Positions 18,316-26,828 of a stretch of DNA of 64,000 bases are shown piece by piece; positions within the stretch are counted from its first letter, which is position 1; each line of letters opens with the position of its first letter. The stretch is from AP-15 sp963702685. Its GTDB lineage: Bacteria > Pseudomonadota > Alphaproteobacteria > ATCC43930 > CGMCC-115725. The stretch is from NCBI GenBank assembly GCA_963702685.1, contig CAVPDQ010000009.1, positions 496,001 through 560,000 of the forward strand, in the 5' to 3' direction. A program made the translations under genes and the position numbers. The notes beneath the pieces were generated by a model that saw only the letters and a list, made by a program, of their open reading frames with translations, had not been told where the DNA came from and did no database searches.

Positions 18316-19620
18316 ATGCTATGGGGCGAGCGGCGAGGGAATGGCACCATCGTCGCGGTGACAACCGACGGAGTGCCCCATGCCACAGTCGAATGACCTG
18401 AGCAGATCGCTCGCCGCTCTGGATCAGGATAGCACACTGATCGCGGTCATTGAGATGAGCCATTCGAGCTGGCTGGTCGCCGGCATTGTGCCCGGCATCA
18501 GCCGTCAACCGCTGAAGAAGCTCGCCGCGGAGGAGGAGGAGCTGTTGCGGCTGCTGCAGCGCTGGCGCGACGAGGCGACCAAAGCCGGCCGCACGGTCAG
18601 CCGGATCGCGGTGGCCTACGAAGCCGGTCGCGACGGCTTCTGGCTGGCGCGATGGCTGCGGGCGCGTGGCATCGAAGCCCAGGTCATCCACCCGACGAGC
18701 GTCGCCGTGTCGCGCGAGCATCGCCGGGCGAAGACCGACCAACTCGATACCGAGTTGCTCAAGCGAGCCTTTCTCGGCTGGCTGCGCGGCGAACCGGGTC
18801 ATTGCAGCATGGCCGCGATCCCCACGCTCGAAGAGGAGGATGCCAAGCGGCCAAACCGCGAGCGCGAGGGCTTGGTCGGCGAGCGCACCCGCATTGTCAA
18901 CCGGATGAAAAGCACCCTGGCTCGTCTCGGCATTCGCGGCTTCAAGCCGACCTTACGCCGGGCGCCGGAGCGGCTCGCAGGATTGCTCACAGCGGAGGGT
19001 ACGCCACCGCCGCCGAACACCCTGGCCGAGTTGCGCCGCGATATGGCGCGGCTGGGCTTTGTTGTCGGCCAGATCCGGGAGATCGAGGCGGCGCGCTTGG
19101 AACGGCTCGAGCGGCACCCTGAACAAGGCGCCCACGCGATGGTCCGGCTGCTGGCGCGGGTCGTCGGCGTTGGTGTCGAGACCGCGGACCTGCTGGTGCA
19201 TGAGATCTTGTCACGTAACCTGCGCGACCGGCGAGCGGTGGCGCGTTATGCCGGGCTGACCGGCGCGCCGGACGAGAGCGGCGCGCGGCGACGCGAGAAG
19301 GGGCTGGCCAACGCCGGCAACGCTCGCGTGCGCCGTGGCATGATCCAATTGGCCTGGCGCTTCTTGATGTTCCAGAAGGACAGCGCCCTGGCCCAATGGT
19401 ATCGGGCGCGCACGGCCGATGCCCGCGGCGCCACCCGCAAGACCATGATTGTCGCGTTGGCGCGCAAGCTGCTGATTGCGCTGTGGCAACTGGTGACGAC
19501 CGGCGAGGTCCCGCAGGGCGTCGTCCTGCGTGCAGCGGCCTGAGCAACCGGCCAGAAAGGAGATTGCTGACAAACGGTTTCGGCGTCGCGTCGCGCGAAC
19601 AGCCGCGCCGATAACGATCC
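18316..19620 (+). mobile_element. IS110-family insertion sequence, boundaries approximate
   Basis: Defined by the transposase at 18380-19543. The left boundary is placed at the point where IS5-remnant homology ends (about 18313-18321). The right boundary is not determined: I found no clear terminal inverted repeat, which is normal for the family. The short left and possibly long right non-coding flank would fit the IS1111 subgroup, whose bridge RNA lies in the right end. Confidence 0.5.
18380..19543 (+). CDS. IS110-family transposase
   Basis: 387 residues, intact. The N-terminal DEDD RuvC-like domain begins STLIAVIEMSHSSWLVAG. Conserved blocks include AVAYEAGRDGFWLARWLRAR, VIHPTSVAVSREHRRAKTD and DTELLKRAFLGWLRGE. 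The C-terminal Transposase_20 domain holds ARYAGLTGAPDESGARRREK and NAGNARVRRGMIQLAW with the catalytic Ser region. In IS110 recombination this enzyme acts with a structured bridge RNA encoded by the element. The element sits next to the IS5 remnant. Confidence 0.92.
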   Translation: MPQSNDLSRSLAALDQDSTLIAVIEMSHSSWLVAGIVPGISRQPLKKLAAEEEELLRLLQRWRDEATKAGRTVSRIAVAYEAGRDGFWLARWLRARGIEAQVIHPTSVAVSREHRRAKTDQLDTELLKRAFLGWLRGEPGHCSMAAIPTLEEEDAKRPNREREGLVGERTRIVNRMKSTLARLGIRGFKPTLRRAPERLAGLLTAEGTPPPPNTLAELRRDMARLGFVVGQIREIEAARLERLERHPEQGAHAMVRLLARVVGVGVETADLLVHEILSRNLRDRRAVARYAGLTGAPDESGARRREKGLANAGNARVRRGMIQLAWRFLMFQKDSALAQWYRARTADARGATRKTMIVALARKLLIALWQLVTTGEVPQGVVLRAAA

Positions 19621-20341
19621 GAGGCGGCGGTGACCCGAGGCAGGCATGGCTTGCACGCCGTCTTAGAGAATGGGCCTGCCGTCTCGGAGCTTTGCCGCCG
19701 ATGCGCATGACTGCATCATGGTCCAGGTCCCATGCGGACCTACCGAATACAAGGGTGTGGCGCGATGTTCCGCGCCCGATGGCGAGCTCCCCTCGGATCG
19801 TCCGGCACCGAGCTGCGGCCAACACCGAGACCCGACACTGGGAGAAAATGCAGCGTGCGTCATCGGGCTTGACAACCAACGCCCCATACAAGCCTGCCCC
19901 GGCGCCGGCCGGGGTGCGCTCGACCACCCAACGCCGCGGCAGGACGCCAGTTTCAAACTGTCAGGGTTGTTGCCGGTCCGGGCACAGGCAAATCCTTCGG
20001 CCTGAAAAGGCGCGTGGCGCGCCCTCTTGAGACGGCAGTATCCCCGACCAGAATTTTGCCGGTGACGTTCACCAACGTCGCGGCCGAGGATCTTCAACGC
20101 GAAATGTTGCAGATCGGCGTTCCGGGCTGCGAGGCCGTTCGCGGCTCGACGCTTTACGCGCTCGGTATGAAGATCCTCGGCCGGCGAAACCGTGACATGG
20201 GTCATTCGCAATGTGTAGCGGTTTGCACTGCCGGCGCCGATCGCAGCGGTCATAGATCGCTTTTGCCGCAGCACAGAGCTGCTCCCCGCGGGCCTTGCCG
20301 AAGCTGGCCCGGCACGCAGCAGCCTGCCATCTTCCTTTGTT
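19544..20341. other. Non-coding stretch after the IS110 transposase
   Basis: About 800 bp without a gene I can support. Frames open on both strands, but codon patterns are inconsistent and no family motif appears. The first 300 bp may be the right end of the IS (possible bridge RNA). The rest precedes a gene whose 5' end is missing, and may be unrelated DNA joined during insertion or rearrangement. Confidence 0.4.
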
Positions 20342-20938
20342 TTGCCATGCCTTGAAGCGCGGTTCGATGCCGTGGCAGCAATCCGACGGTACATGCGGCA
20401 AAAGGCGCGCGATGACGCGCCCGGTGATCGGAGCGCCGCGGACGTCGTCGAGCATCATCCGCAGGAAGCGCGCGGCCGGGTGACGATAAACTCGCTCGAC
20501 ACCGTCGAGACTATGCACGTCGAAATCTTCGGCTTGCCGGCCGATACGGAACTCGACGTCTTCCTGATCCAGGTCCCGACCGCGCCCTTTGGCCTCGCTT
20601 GGTATCAGGGTGACATCGAGACCGGTGAAAAGGGTCAGGGAGTGGCCGATTTTGTCGGCCGCTTTAGCAGAGAGACGTTTATTGTCGCTCCGGGCACGGG
20701 CGCGGCCCCTGTCGTCTTCAAAAATCCGCCTTTCCCGGATGCCGCCAAGAACCCGCAGACCGGGCCGGTCCAGCTCTATCACCTGGGGATCTGGTTCGGC
20801 TCGCCCAACGCTGCGGCCAAGGCCGGCTGCGCCAATACGCTGACCCCGTTCAACGGCACGCACAATGCCGGCATCCAGGTGCTCAACACCGCCAATTTCC
20901 CGGCGCTCTCCGGCCCGCTGCGCAATTTCAATCCGTAA
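20342..20938 (+). CDS. Conserved secreted-type protein lacking its original N-terminus
   Basis: 198 residues as read, but only the part from RVTINSLDTVETMHVEIFGL (about residue 46) looks like a real domain. It continues with LDVFLIQVPTAPFGLAWYQG, ETFIVAPGTGAAPVVF and TPFNGTHNAGIQVLN. I recall this pattern from uncharacterised, exported proteins of Bradyrhizobium-like genomes. No signal peptide is present, and residues 1-45 look like chance translation. The gene probably lost its 5' half near the IS110 insertion. It may not be expressed. Confidence 0.55.
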   Translation: MPCLEARFDAVAAIRRYMRQKARDDAPGDRSAADVVEHHPQEARGRVTINSLDTVETMHVEIFGLPADTELDVFLIQVPTAPFGLAWYQGDIETGEKGQGVADFVGRFSRETFIVAPGTGAAPVVFKNPPFPDAAKNPQTGPVQLYHLGIWFGSPNAAAKAGCANTLTPFNGTHNAGIQVLNTANFPALSGPLRNFNP

Positions 20939-21001
20939 CGGGGCCTGCGCCCGGCGCACATCGCCGCTTTTCGCCGCGCTGTCGCTCGAGCTGGGGATTA
21001 T

Positions 21002-21619
21002 TCAGCGGTCTGAGCGGGCAAAGGCGCTGCCGTTTTCGTCCGGCGCGAGCTCGTCGATCGTGCCGGCGGAGAGACGAAACACCCGGTCTTGCGGCACCGG
21101 CAGGGCGAGCGCGGTGCGCCGGTCGAGCCCGGCATAGAGGCCGCGCAGGACGCGGCTGACGACGCCGTGCGCGACGACCGCCACCGGCCCTGTGCCGCGC
21201 CGCTCGTCGAGCCAAGCACCGAGCCGCGCGGCAAAGCCCTCATAGGTTTCGCCGTCGGGCGAGCGGAAATACCATTCGCGCCGGCCGTCGCCGGTGAAGA
21301 TCGCGGGCGAACGCCGTGCGATCTCGCGCCGGGTCAGCCCATCCCACGAGCCGAGCGAGATCTCGCGCAGGCGGTCGTCAAAAGCTGGCGGGAGCCGGAC
21401 GCCCAAGGATGCCGCGACGATCTCGGCGGTATGACGGGCGCGGCCGAGCGGGCTGGCGACGATCGGCATCGGCCGGTCGCGGGCGAGCCCGGCGAGCAAT
21501 CGGCCGATCGCCTGCGCCTGCGCCACCCCGCGCGGGGTCAGCGGGGAATCGAGCCAGCCCTGGTAGCGCCCTTCGAGGTTCCACTCGGTTTCGCCGTGAC
21601 GGATAAGGAGGATGGTCAA
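21002..21619 (-). CDS. Histidine phosphatase family protein
   Basis: 205 residues from a TTG at 21619 that overlaps the GNAT stop (TTGA). The catalytic RHG is in LLIRHGETEWNLEGRYQG at the very N-terminus, which supports this start over the upstream ATG at 21658. A second catalytic His is in VAVVAHGVVSRVLRGL, and the loop SPLGRARHTAEIV is typical. The branch includes phosphoglycerate mutase-like and alpha-ribazole phosphatases; substrate unknown. Translationally coupled to the GNAT gene. Confidence 0.87.
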   Translation of the reverse strand: MTILLIRHGETEWNLEGRYQGWLDSPLTPRGVAQAQAIGRLLAGLARDRPMPIVASPLGRARHTAEIVAASLGVRLPPAFDDRLREISLGSWDGLTRREIARRSPAIFTGDGRREWYFRSPDGETYEGFAARLGAWLDERRGTGPVAVVAHGVVSRVLRGLYAGLDRRTALALPVPQDRVFRLSAGTIDELAPDENGSAFARSDR

Positions 21620-22143
21620 GCCGTGGCGTCCTCTCGGCGCAGCCGGTAGAGCACGCACCGTTTCAGCGGGCCTTCGGGGACATTGGGGTGGTCGAAATCG
21701 TCCTGCGGGCTGCGGGTCATGCCGAGCCGCTCCATGACCCGGCGCGAGCGCAGATTAGAGGGCGTCGTGACCGCGACGATTTCCGCAAGAGCCAATTCGC
21801 CAAAGCCGTAATCGAGCGCGGCGCGCGCCGCCTCCGAGGCATAGCCCTTGTCCCAATAAGCGCGCGCCAGACGCCAGGCGATCTCGACCGCCGGGGTAAA
21901 ATGCGCCTGATAGGCGATCCGGGCGAGCCCGACGACCCCGATAAAGGACGCTTCGCCGGGGATTTCGACGACCCATTGGCCAAAGCCGTGCTGCCGCCAA
22001 TGGTCTCGTTGCCGCTCACCCCAGCCCGGGCGTGGGATCAGAAACTCCATGACCTCCGGGTCGGCGGACAAGTCTGCGGCCTCGGCCATGTCCTCGTCCC
22101 GCCACGGCCGCAGCAGCAGCCGCGCGGTATGCAATGAGACCAT
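21616..22143 (-). CDS. GNAT-family N-acetyltransferase (RimJ/RimL type)
   Basis: 175 residues. TARLLLRPWRDEDMAEAADL at the start, ADPEVMEFL, EIAWRLARAYWDKGYASEAA (acetyl-CoA-binding Q/RxxGxA-like motif) and TTPSNLRSRRVMERLGM are family landmarks. It probably acetylates a ribosomal or other protein N-terminus or a small amine. It lies 5 nt after DUF6489 and overlaps the phosphatase. Confidence 0.87.
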   Translation of the reverse strand: MVSLHTARLLLRPWRDEDMAEAADLSADPEVMEFLIPRPGWGERQRDHWRQHGFGQWVVEIPGEASFIGVVGLARIAYQAHFTPAVEIAWRLARAYWDKGYASEAARAALDYGFGELALAEIVAVTTPSNLRSRRVMERLGMTRSPQDDFDHPNVPEGPLKRCVLYRLRREDATA

Positions 22144-22148
22144 TGCGG

Positions 22149-22394
22149 TTATTTCTTCCGGTCGGAGCCGCCCGCCATTTGCGCCATGAACATGTCGCGC
22201 AATTGCTCAAAGCCTTTGAGCGTCCCCGGCAGCCAGGCCTCGAACATGGCTTTCGGGTCCATCGCCCGGATATTGGCGCTAAGCCGCTCCTGCACCTCTT
22301 TCATCAGCGCCTCCTGCAACGCCTGCACTTCAGGCAGGCCAAAGAATTTGCGCGCCTCCTCGGGCGTGCAATCGATGTCGAAGCTGATCTTCAT
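22149..22394 (-). CDS. DUF6489 family protein
   Basis: 81 residues starting MKISFDIDCTPEEARKFFGL, the family hallmark. The rest is amphipathic helix (VQALQEALMKEVQERLSANI) and ends in a Lys/Gly-rich tail. The family is small, alphaproteobacterial and of unknown function; the length fits. ATG preceded by AGGAGCGAGACGCG. First gene of the minus-strand trio with the GNAT and phosphatase genes. Confidence 0.85.
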   Translation of the reverse strand: MKISFDIDCTPEEARKFFGLPEVQALQEALMKEVQERLSANIRAMDPKAMFEAWLPGTLKGFEQLRDMFMAQMAGGSDRKK

Positions 22395-22434
22395 CGCGTC
22401 TCGCTCCTCCGCAGCCGCCAGGATTTTGGCCCGA

Positions 22435-22488
22435 ATCGGCGCAAAGGAATATATCGGCGCAAAGCAATATACCGGCGCAAAGCGATAT
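22435..22488. repeat. Three 18-bp tandem repeats
   Basis: Three adjacent units of ATCGGCGCAAAGSAATAT type: 22435-22452, 22453-22470 and 22471-22488, differing at one to three positions. They lie in the promoter space between the divergent DUF6489 and MBL-hydrolase genes, so they could bind a regulator. Confidence 0.85.
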
Positions 22489-22522
22489 CCGGCATCGGCC
22501 GATGTCGTGTAGTTTCGTCGCC

Positions 22523-23428
22523 ATGCCCGTAGAAATCCCGTTCCGCCGCGATTTTTCGTTCGAATATGGCCGCCTCGAAAGCGTGGCGCCCGGCATCCGG
22601 CGCGTCGTCGCGCGCAACCCGAGCCCGTTCACCTTTCGCGGCACCGGCACCTATATCGTCGGCGAGGGCGAGGTCGCGGTGATCGACCCCGGCCCCGATC
22701 TCGACGAGCATGTGGCGGCCCTGCTCGACGCGCTTTCGGGCGAGCAGGTGACCCATATCCTCGTCACCCACACCCACCGCGACCATTCGCCGGCGGCAAA
22801 GCCGCTCAAGGCGGCGACCGGGGCGCCGACCTACGGCTTTGGCCCGCATGCCGGCGGGCGGCGCGGCGACCCCGGCATCGAGGAAGGCGGCGATTGGGAT
22901 TTCACGCCGGATGTGCAGGTCGCGGATGGCGACGCGATCGCCGGCACGGGCTGGCGCTTCGAAGCGGTCCACACCCCGGGCCACACCTCGAACCATCTGT
23001 GCTTTGCCTTGCCCGAAGAGGGTGTGCTGTTCAGCGGCGACCATGTGATGGGCTGGTCGACGAGCGTGGTGGCGCCGCCCGATGGCGATATGGCTGCCTA
23101 TATGGCCTCGCTCGACAAATTGCTCGGGCGCCGCGACCGGGTCTACTGGCCGACCCATGGCCCGGCGATCACCGAGCCCAAGCCGCATGTCCGCGCCTTT
23201 ATCGCCCACCGGCGCGAGCGCGAAGCCGGTATCCTCGACTGCCTCGCCGCCGGCACCGGGCAGATCGACCGGATCGTCGAGCGGCTCTATGCCGGTCTGC
23301 AGCCGGGGCTGCGCCATGCCGCCGGACGCTCGGTGCACGCGCATCTGATCGACCTCGCCAGCCGCGGCCTTGTCGCATGCGACGGCCCGCCGACGATCGA
23401 CGCAACCTATCGCGCGACCCGCTCCTAG
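22523..23428 (+). CDS. MBL-fold metallo-hydrolase, LACTB2-like
   Basis: 301 residues from ATG 22523 (MPVEIPFRRDFSFEYG); an ATG seven codons upstream is possible. Metal-binding THTHRDHSPAA, then HTPGHTSNHLCF, FSGDHVMGW and THGPAI give the full set of zinc ligands. A C-terminal winged-helix-like domain (AHLIDLASRGLVACD) matches the LACTB2/beta-lactamase-like 2 group, whose members act as nucleases or thioester hydrolases. Substrate unknown. Confidence 0.87.
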   Translation: MPVEIPFRRDFSFEYGRLESVAPGIRRVVARNPSPFTFRGTGTYIVGEGEVAVIDPGPDLDEHVAALLDALSGEQVTHILVTHTHRDHSPAAKPLKAATGAPTYGFGPHAGGRRGDPGIEEGGDWDFTPDVQVADGDAIAGTGWRFEAVHTPGHTSNHLCFALPEEGVLFSGDHVMGWSTSVVAPPDGDMAAYMASLDKLLGRRDRVYWPTHGPAITEPKPHVRAFIAHRREREAGILDCLAAGTGQIDRIVERLYAGLQPGLRHAAGRSVHAHLIDLASRGLVACDGPPTIDATYRATRS

Positions 23429-23433
23429 AGCAA

Positions 23434-23623
23434 GATCCGATCAGGTTGCATCAGCCCGTCAGCCCCCCTCACCCTTCCCTCTCCCCCCATTGGGGGGCCA
23501 TTGGGGGGAGAGGGTTGCGAAGGGTTGGCGAGGCCCACGGGGTCCGGCCGGAGGCCGGCCCGAGGATAAACTCCGCCGCGCCTTACCCGAAGCTGGGTGA
23601 GGAGGGCTCTACCTAATCGGATC
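23434..23623. repeat. Dispersed palindrome-ended element, copy 1
   Basis: 190 bp bounded by GATCCGATCAGG and CCTAATCGGATC (12-bp ends, one mismatch). Inside is a long hairpin of CCCTCTCCCCCCATTGGGG type and a CCGGCCGGAGGCCGG palindrome. A second copy lies at 30868-31074. It occupies most of the 309-bp gap before dapB; nothing else is seen there. Confidence 0.85.
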
Positions 23624-23737
23624 ATGGTCTGGCGGCCCGAACGAGACCGAATATCGCGCCTCGCGCTGACCGCCGCGCCCTTGTGTTTTTGCACGGTGAT
23701 CGGTAACGGTTTCGTTAACGAAAATGCGGAGGCGAGC

Positions 23738-24544
23738 ATGGCCAGGACCAAGATGGGCGTCGTCGGCTGCGGCGGCCGGATGGGCCGGATGCTGGTCGCC
23801 GAGATCGCCGCGACCGAGGGCTGCGCCGTCGCCGGCGGCAGCGAGGCGCCGGGCAGCGGCTATGTCAACCAGGATATCGGCGAGTTGGCGGGGATCGGGC
23901 GGATCGGCATCCCGGTCGGCGAAGCGGTCGACAAGCTGATCCGCGCCAGCGACGTCGTGCTCGAGTTCACCTCGCCCGCCGCTACCGCCGAGCATGCCGC
24001 ACTCGCCGCCGGGCTCGGCAAGGCGATGGTGGTCGGCACCACCGGGCTGTCGCCGGCGCAAGGCGATGCGGTGCGCGAGGCGGCGCGGACGATCCCGATC
24101 GTCTGGGCGCCGAATATGAGCCTCGGCGTCAATGTGCTGCTGAGCGTGGTCGAGGAGGTGGCGGCCCGGCTCGGCCCCGATTGGGATATCGAGGTCATGG
24201 AGATGCACCACCGCGGCAAGGTGGATGCCCCTTCGGGCACGGCCTTGGCGCTCGGCCGGGCGGCGGCGGCGGGGCGCGGGGTGTCGCTCGAGGAGGTCGA
24301 GCAGCGCGCCCGCGACGGCATCACCGGCGCCCGCCGCGACGGCGATATCGGCTTTGCCGCGCTGCGCGGCGGCGACGCGGTCGGCGACCACCATGTGATT
24401 TTCGCCCATGCCGGCGAGCGGCTCGAATTTATCCATCGCACGACCAACCGTGCGGTCTTTGCCAAGGGTGCGGTGCGCGCCGCGCGCTGGGTCGTCTCCC
24501 GCCCGCCCGGCCTTTACGGGCTGAGGGAAGTGCTCGGCCTTTGA
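23738..24544 (+). CDS. dapB: 4-hydroxy-tetrahydrodipicolinate reductase
   Basis: 268 residues from ATG 23738, preceded by GCGGAGGCGAGC; upstream in-frame starts would add an unrelated leader read from the repeat. The NAD(P)-binding VVGCGGRMGRML, the conserved VGTTGLS, NMSLGVNVLL and the catalytic MEMHHRGKVDAPSGTA (about residue 155) are intact. It reduces hydroxytetrahydrodipicolinate in lysine and diaminopimelate synthesis. It stands alone, not in an operon with other lysine genes. Confidence 0.95.
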   Translation: MARTKMGVVGCGGRMGRMLVAEIAATEGCAVAGGSEAPGSGYVNQDIGELAGIGRIGIPVGEAVDKLIRASDVVLEFTSPAATAEHAALAAGLGKAMVVGTTGLSPAQGDAVREAARTIPIVWAPNMSLGVNVLLSVVEEVAARLGPDWDIEVMEMHHRGKVDAPSGTALALGRAAAAGRGVSLEEVEQRARDGITGARRDGDIGFAALRGGDAVGDHHVIFAHAGERLEFIHRTTNRAVFAKGAVRAARWVVSRPPGLYGLREVLGL

Positions 24545-24633
24545 GCCGGACACTCAGGGATTTGCGGCCGGCTCAGAGCCCGACCCGAAATGATCTGCGC
24601 GATATCAAGGCGTTCCTCGTCGCCCCCGCCTCC

Positions 24634-24815
24634 GGGCGTGTGAAAAAATGCCAAACGTCGTCATTCCGGGGCGCGGGCATTGCCCGCGAGCCCGGAACCT
24701 ATGAACACCGCACGTCGAACATATTGGAAATTCAGGTGTTCTTGGGTTCCGGGCTCGGCCCTTCGGACCGCCCCGGAATGACATTTCTTGGAAAGAGCAA
24801 TTGCTTCACACGCTC
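24634..24815. repeat. MITE-like element, copy A
   Basis: 182 bp with ends GGGCGTGTGAA and TTCACACGCTC, flanked by the direct repeat CTCC (24630-24633 and 24816-24819). Removing it leaves CCGC-CTCC-GCGG, the loop of a palindrome. The interior is a long near-palindrome (CGTCATTCCGGGG...CCCCGGAATGAC). Copies at 27840 and 36863 share ends and the duplication rule. No other feature occupies 24545-24873. Confidence 0.8.
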
Positions 24816-24873
24816 CTCCGCGGAAATGACGAACAACGCGCTGATTTTACGAGATTTATTTTGAGCCGGACAC

Positions 24874-25416
24874 TCAGGCATTTGCAGCCGACTCGGGCCG
24901 TTGCGCCGGCTCAGTGGGCGGCGCTGCGGCTGGGTTGAGCGCGGCCCGCCAGCGCCCGAGCGCGTCGCGGATCGTCGCCGCCAGCTCGCGCCGTCCGTCC
25001 GGCGCCAGAAAATCGGCGATCGGCAGGCTCTGCCCGTGCGAGGCGACATAGAGGCGGTTGGTGTCGCCGGCGCGCTCTTCCAGCACGACCCTGAGCCAGA
25101 ACGGCTGAAACCGCCAGAGCCGGCGATGGCCGCGCACACCGACCCGCTCGACGGTAAAGGCGTCGCCGGCAAGGCGGATCGTCTCGCTGCGTCGCGCGCT
25201 GCGGTAGCTGACGCGGAAAGCGAGATAGACCAGCGCTACATCGAGGCCGAAAAAGCCGAACACCGGCCAGGCGCCGATCGCGACAAAACCGATGCCGTAG
25301 GCGAGGCTGACGAGGCCGAGGCCCAGCATCAGCAGGCGAAAGCCGCGCGGCGGCAGGCTGCGATGCGGCGCCAGCACGCGCTCGAAAAAGAGGGACGCCG
25401 AGACGGCCGCGGTCAT
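24874..25416 (-). CDS. DUF2244 domain membrane protein
   Basis: 180 residues. Start MTAAVSASLFFERVLAPHRS followed by two close transmembrane helices (RLLMLGLGLVSLAYGIGFVA, then WPVFGFFGLDVALVYLAFRV) and a cytoplasmic PH-like domain (TIRLAGDAFTVERV, LPIADFLAPDGRREL). This is the usual DUF2244 layout, an integral protein of unknown role near respiratory genes in many alphaproteobacteria. The Ala/Pro-rich tail is lineage-specific. Confidence 0.87.
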   Translation of the reverse strand: MTAAVSASLFFERVLAPHRSLPPRGFRLLMLGLGLVSLAYGIGFVAIGAWPVFGFFGLDVALVYLAFRVSYRSARRSETIRLAGDAFTVERVGVRGHRRLWRFQPFWLRVVLEERAGDTNRLYVASHGQSLPIADFLAPDGRRELAATIRDALGRWRAALNPAAAPPTEPAQRPESAANA

Positions 25417-25496
25417 GACCGCGAAATATAAGGGTGGCGACGCGGTTCCGCAAAATCGCGGTTTCGTGAAGCGGGCGACGGTTTACACTTGCGCCG

Positions 25497-26207
25497 ATGC
25501 GCCCCTTCTCCAAACGCGATGCGCGCGAGCTCTACCGGCGGCTGGCGGCGACCCGGCCGATCCCGCAGACCGAGCTCGAATTCGAGAGCCCGTTCACCTT
25601 GCTCGTCGCCGTGGTGCTGTCGGCGCAGGCGACCGATGTGGGGGTCAACAAGGCGACGCCGGCGCTGTTCGCGCTGGCCGACACACCGGCCAAGATGCAG
25701 GCGCTCGGCGAGGAGCGCGTCGCCGGGCTGATCAAGACGATCGGCCTCTATCGCACCAAGGCAAAGAACCTGGTGGCGCTGAGCCGGCTCCTGGTGGAGC
25801 GGCATGGCAGCGAGGTGCCGCGCGCGCGGGCCGAGCTCGAAACCCTGCCCGGGGTCGGGCGCAAGACCGCCAATGTGGTGCTGAACGTCGCGTTCGGCGA
25901 GCCGACGATTGCGGTCGACACCCACATCTTCCGCGTCGCCAACCGCACCGGCCTCGCACCCGGAAAGACGCCGCTGGCGGTCGAGCAGGGGCTCGAGGCG
26001 CGCACCCCCGCCGAGTACAAGCGCTATGCGCACCATTGGCTGATCCTGCACGGGCGCTATGTGTGCAAGGCGCGCTCGCCGGATTGCCCCAATTGCGTGC
26101 TCGCCGACCTGTGCCGCTACGGCGCCAAGACGCTCGCCATAGCGCCGGCGCCGGCGGGCAAGATCGCGGTCAGCCGGCCGCGCGGACGACGGCCGGCTCG
26201 GGTGTGA
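25497..26207 (+). CDS. nth: Endonuclease III
   Basis: 236 residues. Helix-hairpin-helix LPGVGRKTANVVLN carries the catalytic Lys, and TIAVDTHIFRVANR the catalytic Asp. Four C-terminal cysteines spaced C-x6-C-x2-C-x5-C (CKARSPDCPNCVLADLC) bind the 4Fe-4S cluster. It removes oxidised pyrimidines and cuts AP sites in base excision repair. Its 3' end overlaps the convergent bactofilin gene by 38 nt. Confidence 0.95.
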   Translation: MRPFSKRDARELYRRLAATRPIPQTELEFESPFTLLVAVVLSAQATDVGVNKATPALFALADTPAKMQALGEERVAGLIKTIGLYRTKAKNLVALSRLLVERHGSEVPRARAELETLPGVGRKTANVVLNVAFGEPTIAVDTHIFRVANRTGLAPGKTPLAVEQGLEARTPAEYKRYAHHWLILHGRYVCKARSPDCPNCVLADLCRYGAKTLAIAPAPAGKIAVSRPRGRRPARV

Positions 26208-26781
26208 GCTTGCCGTCCGCGGCCTCGCCGGCGGCAGGCTGCGCCTGGATGTCGCCGGAGATCTGGCCGCCGCATTCGATCTCGATCTGGCCGTAACGGA
26301 TCGTGCCGGACACCCGGCCGGTCGCCTTGATCAAGAGCCGCTGCCTGACCGTCAGGTCGCCCTCGAACCGGCCGCGGATCTCGGCCTCCTCGATCGCTGC
26401 GGTGCCCTTGAACAACCCGCCCTCGGCAATATCGACATCGCGGCAGTTGGTCAGGTTGGCTTCGACGCTGCCCTCGATCATCAATTTGTCGCAGGAGGTG
26501 ATCTCGCCCGAGAGGGTGATCTCGCGGCCGACGATCAGCCGGCGCAGCTCGGTGTCGTTGCGCCGTGGCGCGGGGCCCGGATCGCCCGGCCGGCGCGGCG
26601 GCTCGGCTGCACGGGCGTCGGCCGGGCGCGCCAGATCGGCGGCGCGCGGCGGCATCATCGCGGCGCGGACCGGCGCGGTAGGCGGCCCCGCCGGGCGGGC
26701 GGGCTTCATCGGAATGCCCAAATCGTCAGACGAATCTGCCATCTTGCGGTCCTCTGCCTCGGTTCTCTTGCGGCCGAACAT
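26170..26781 (-). CDS. Bactofilin (polymer-forming cytoskeletal protein)
   Basis: 203 residues. The conserved beta-helix begins about residue 82 (RLIVGREITLSGEI) and continues with hydrophobic repeats CDKLMIEGSVEANLTNCRDV and GGQISGDIQ. A long, disordered Pro/Ala/Arg-rich N-terminal segment precedes it, as is common. Bactofilins polymerise without nucleotides and scaffold cell-envelope enzymes. Convergent with nth. Confidence 0.88.
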   Translation of the reverse strand: MFGRKRTEAEDRKMADSSDDLGIPMKPARPAGPPTAPVRAAMMPPRAADLARPADARAAEPPRRPGDPGPAPRRNDTELRRLIVGREITLSGEITSCDKLMIEGSVEANLTNCRDVDIAEGGLFKGTAAIEEAEIRGRFEGDLTVRQRLLIKATGRVSGTIRYGQIEIECGGQISGDIQAQPAAGEAADGKLTPEPAVVRAAG

Positions 26782-26828
26782 GGTTTACACCCGATCGACA
26801 AGGTTGTGGTGAGGGCGAGCCGACCGGT

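Noticed and set aside
19663..20394. 243-codon minus-strand frame after the IS
   Set aside because: Composition is inconsistent and no motif appears; overlapping frames on both strands are equally open.
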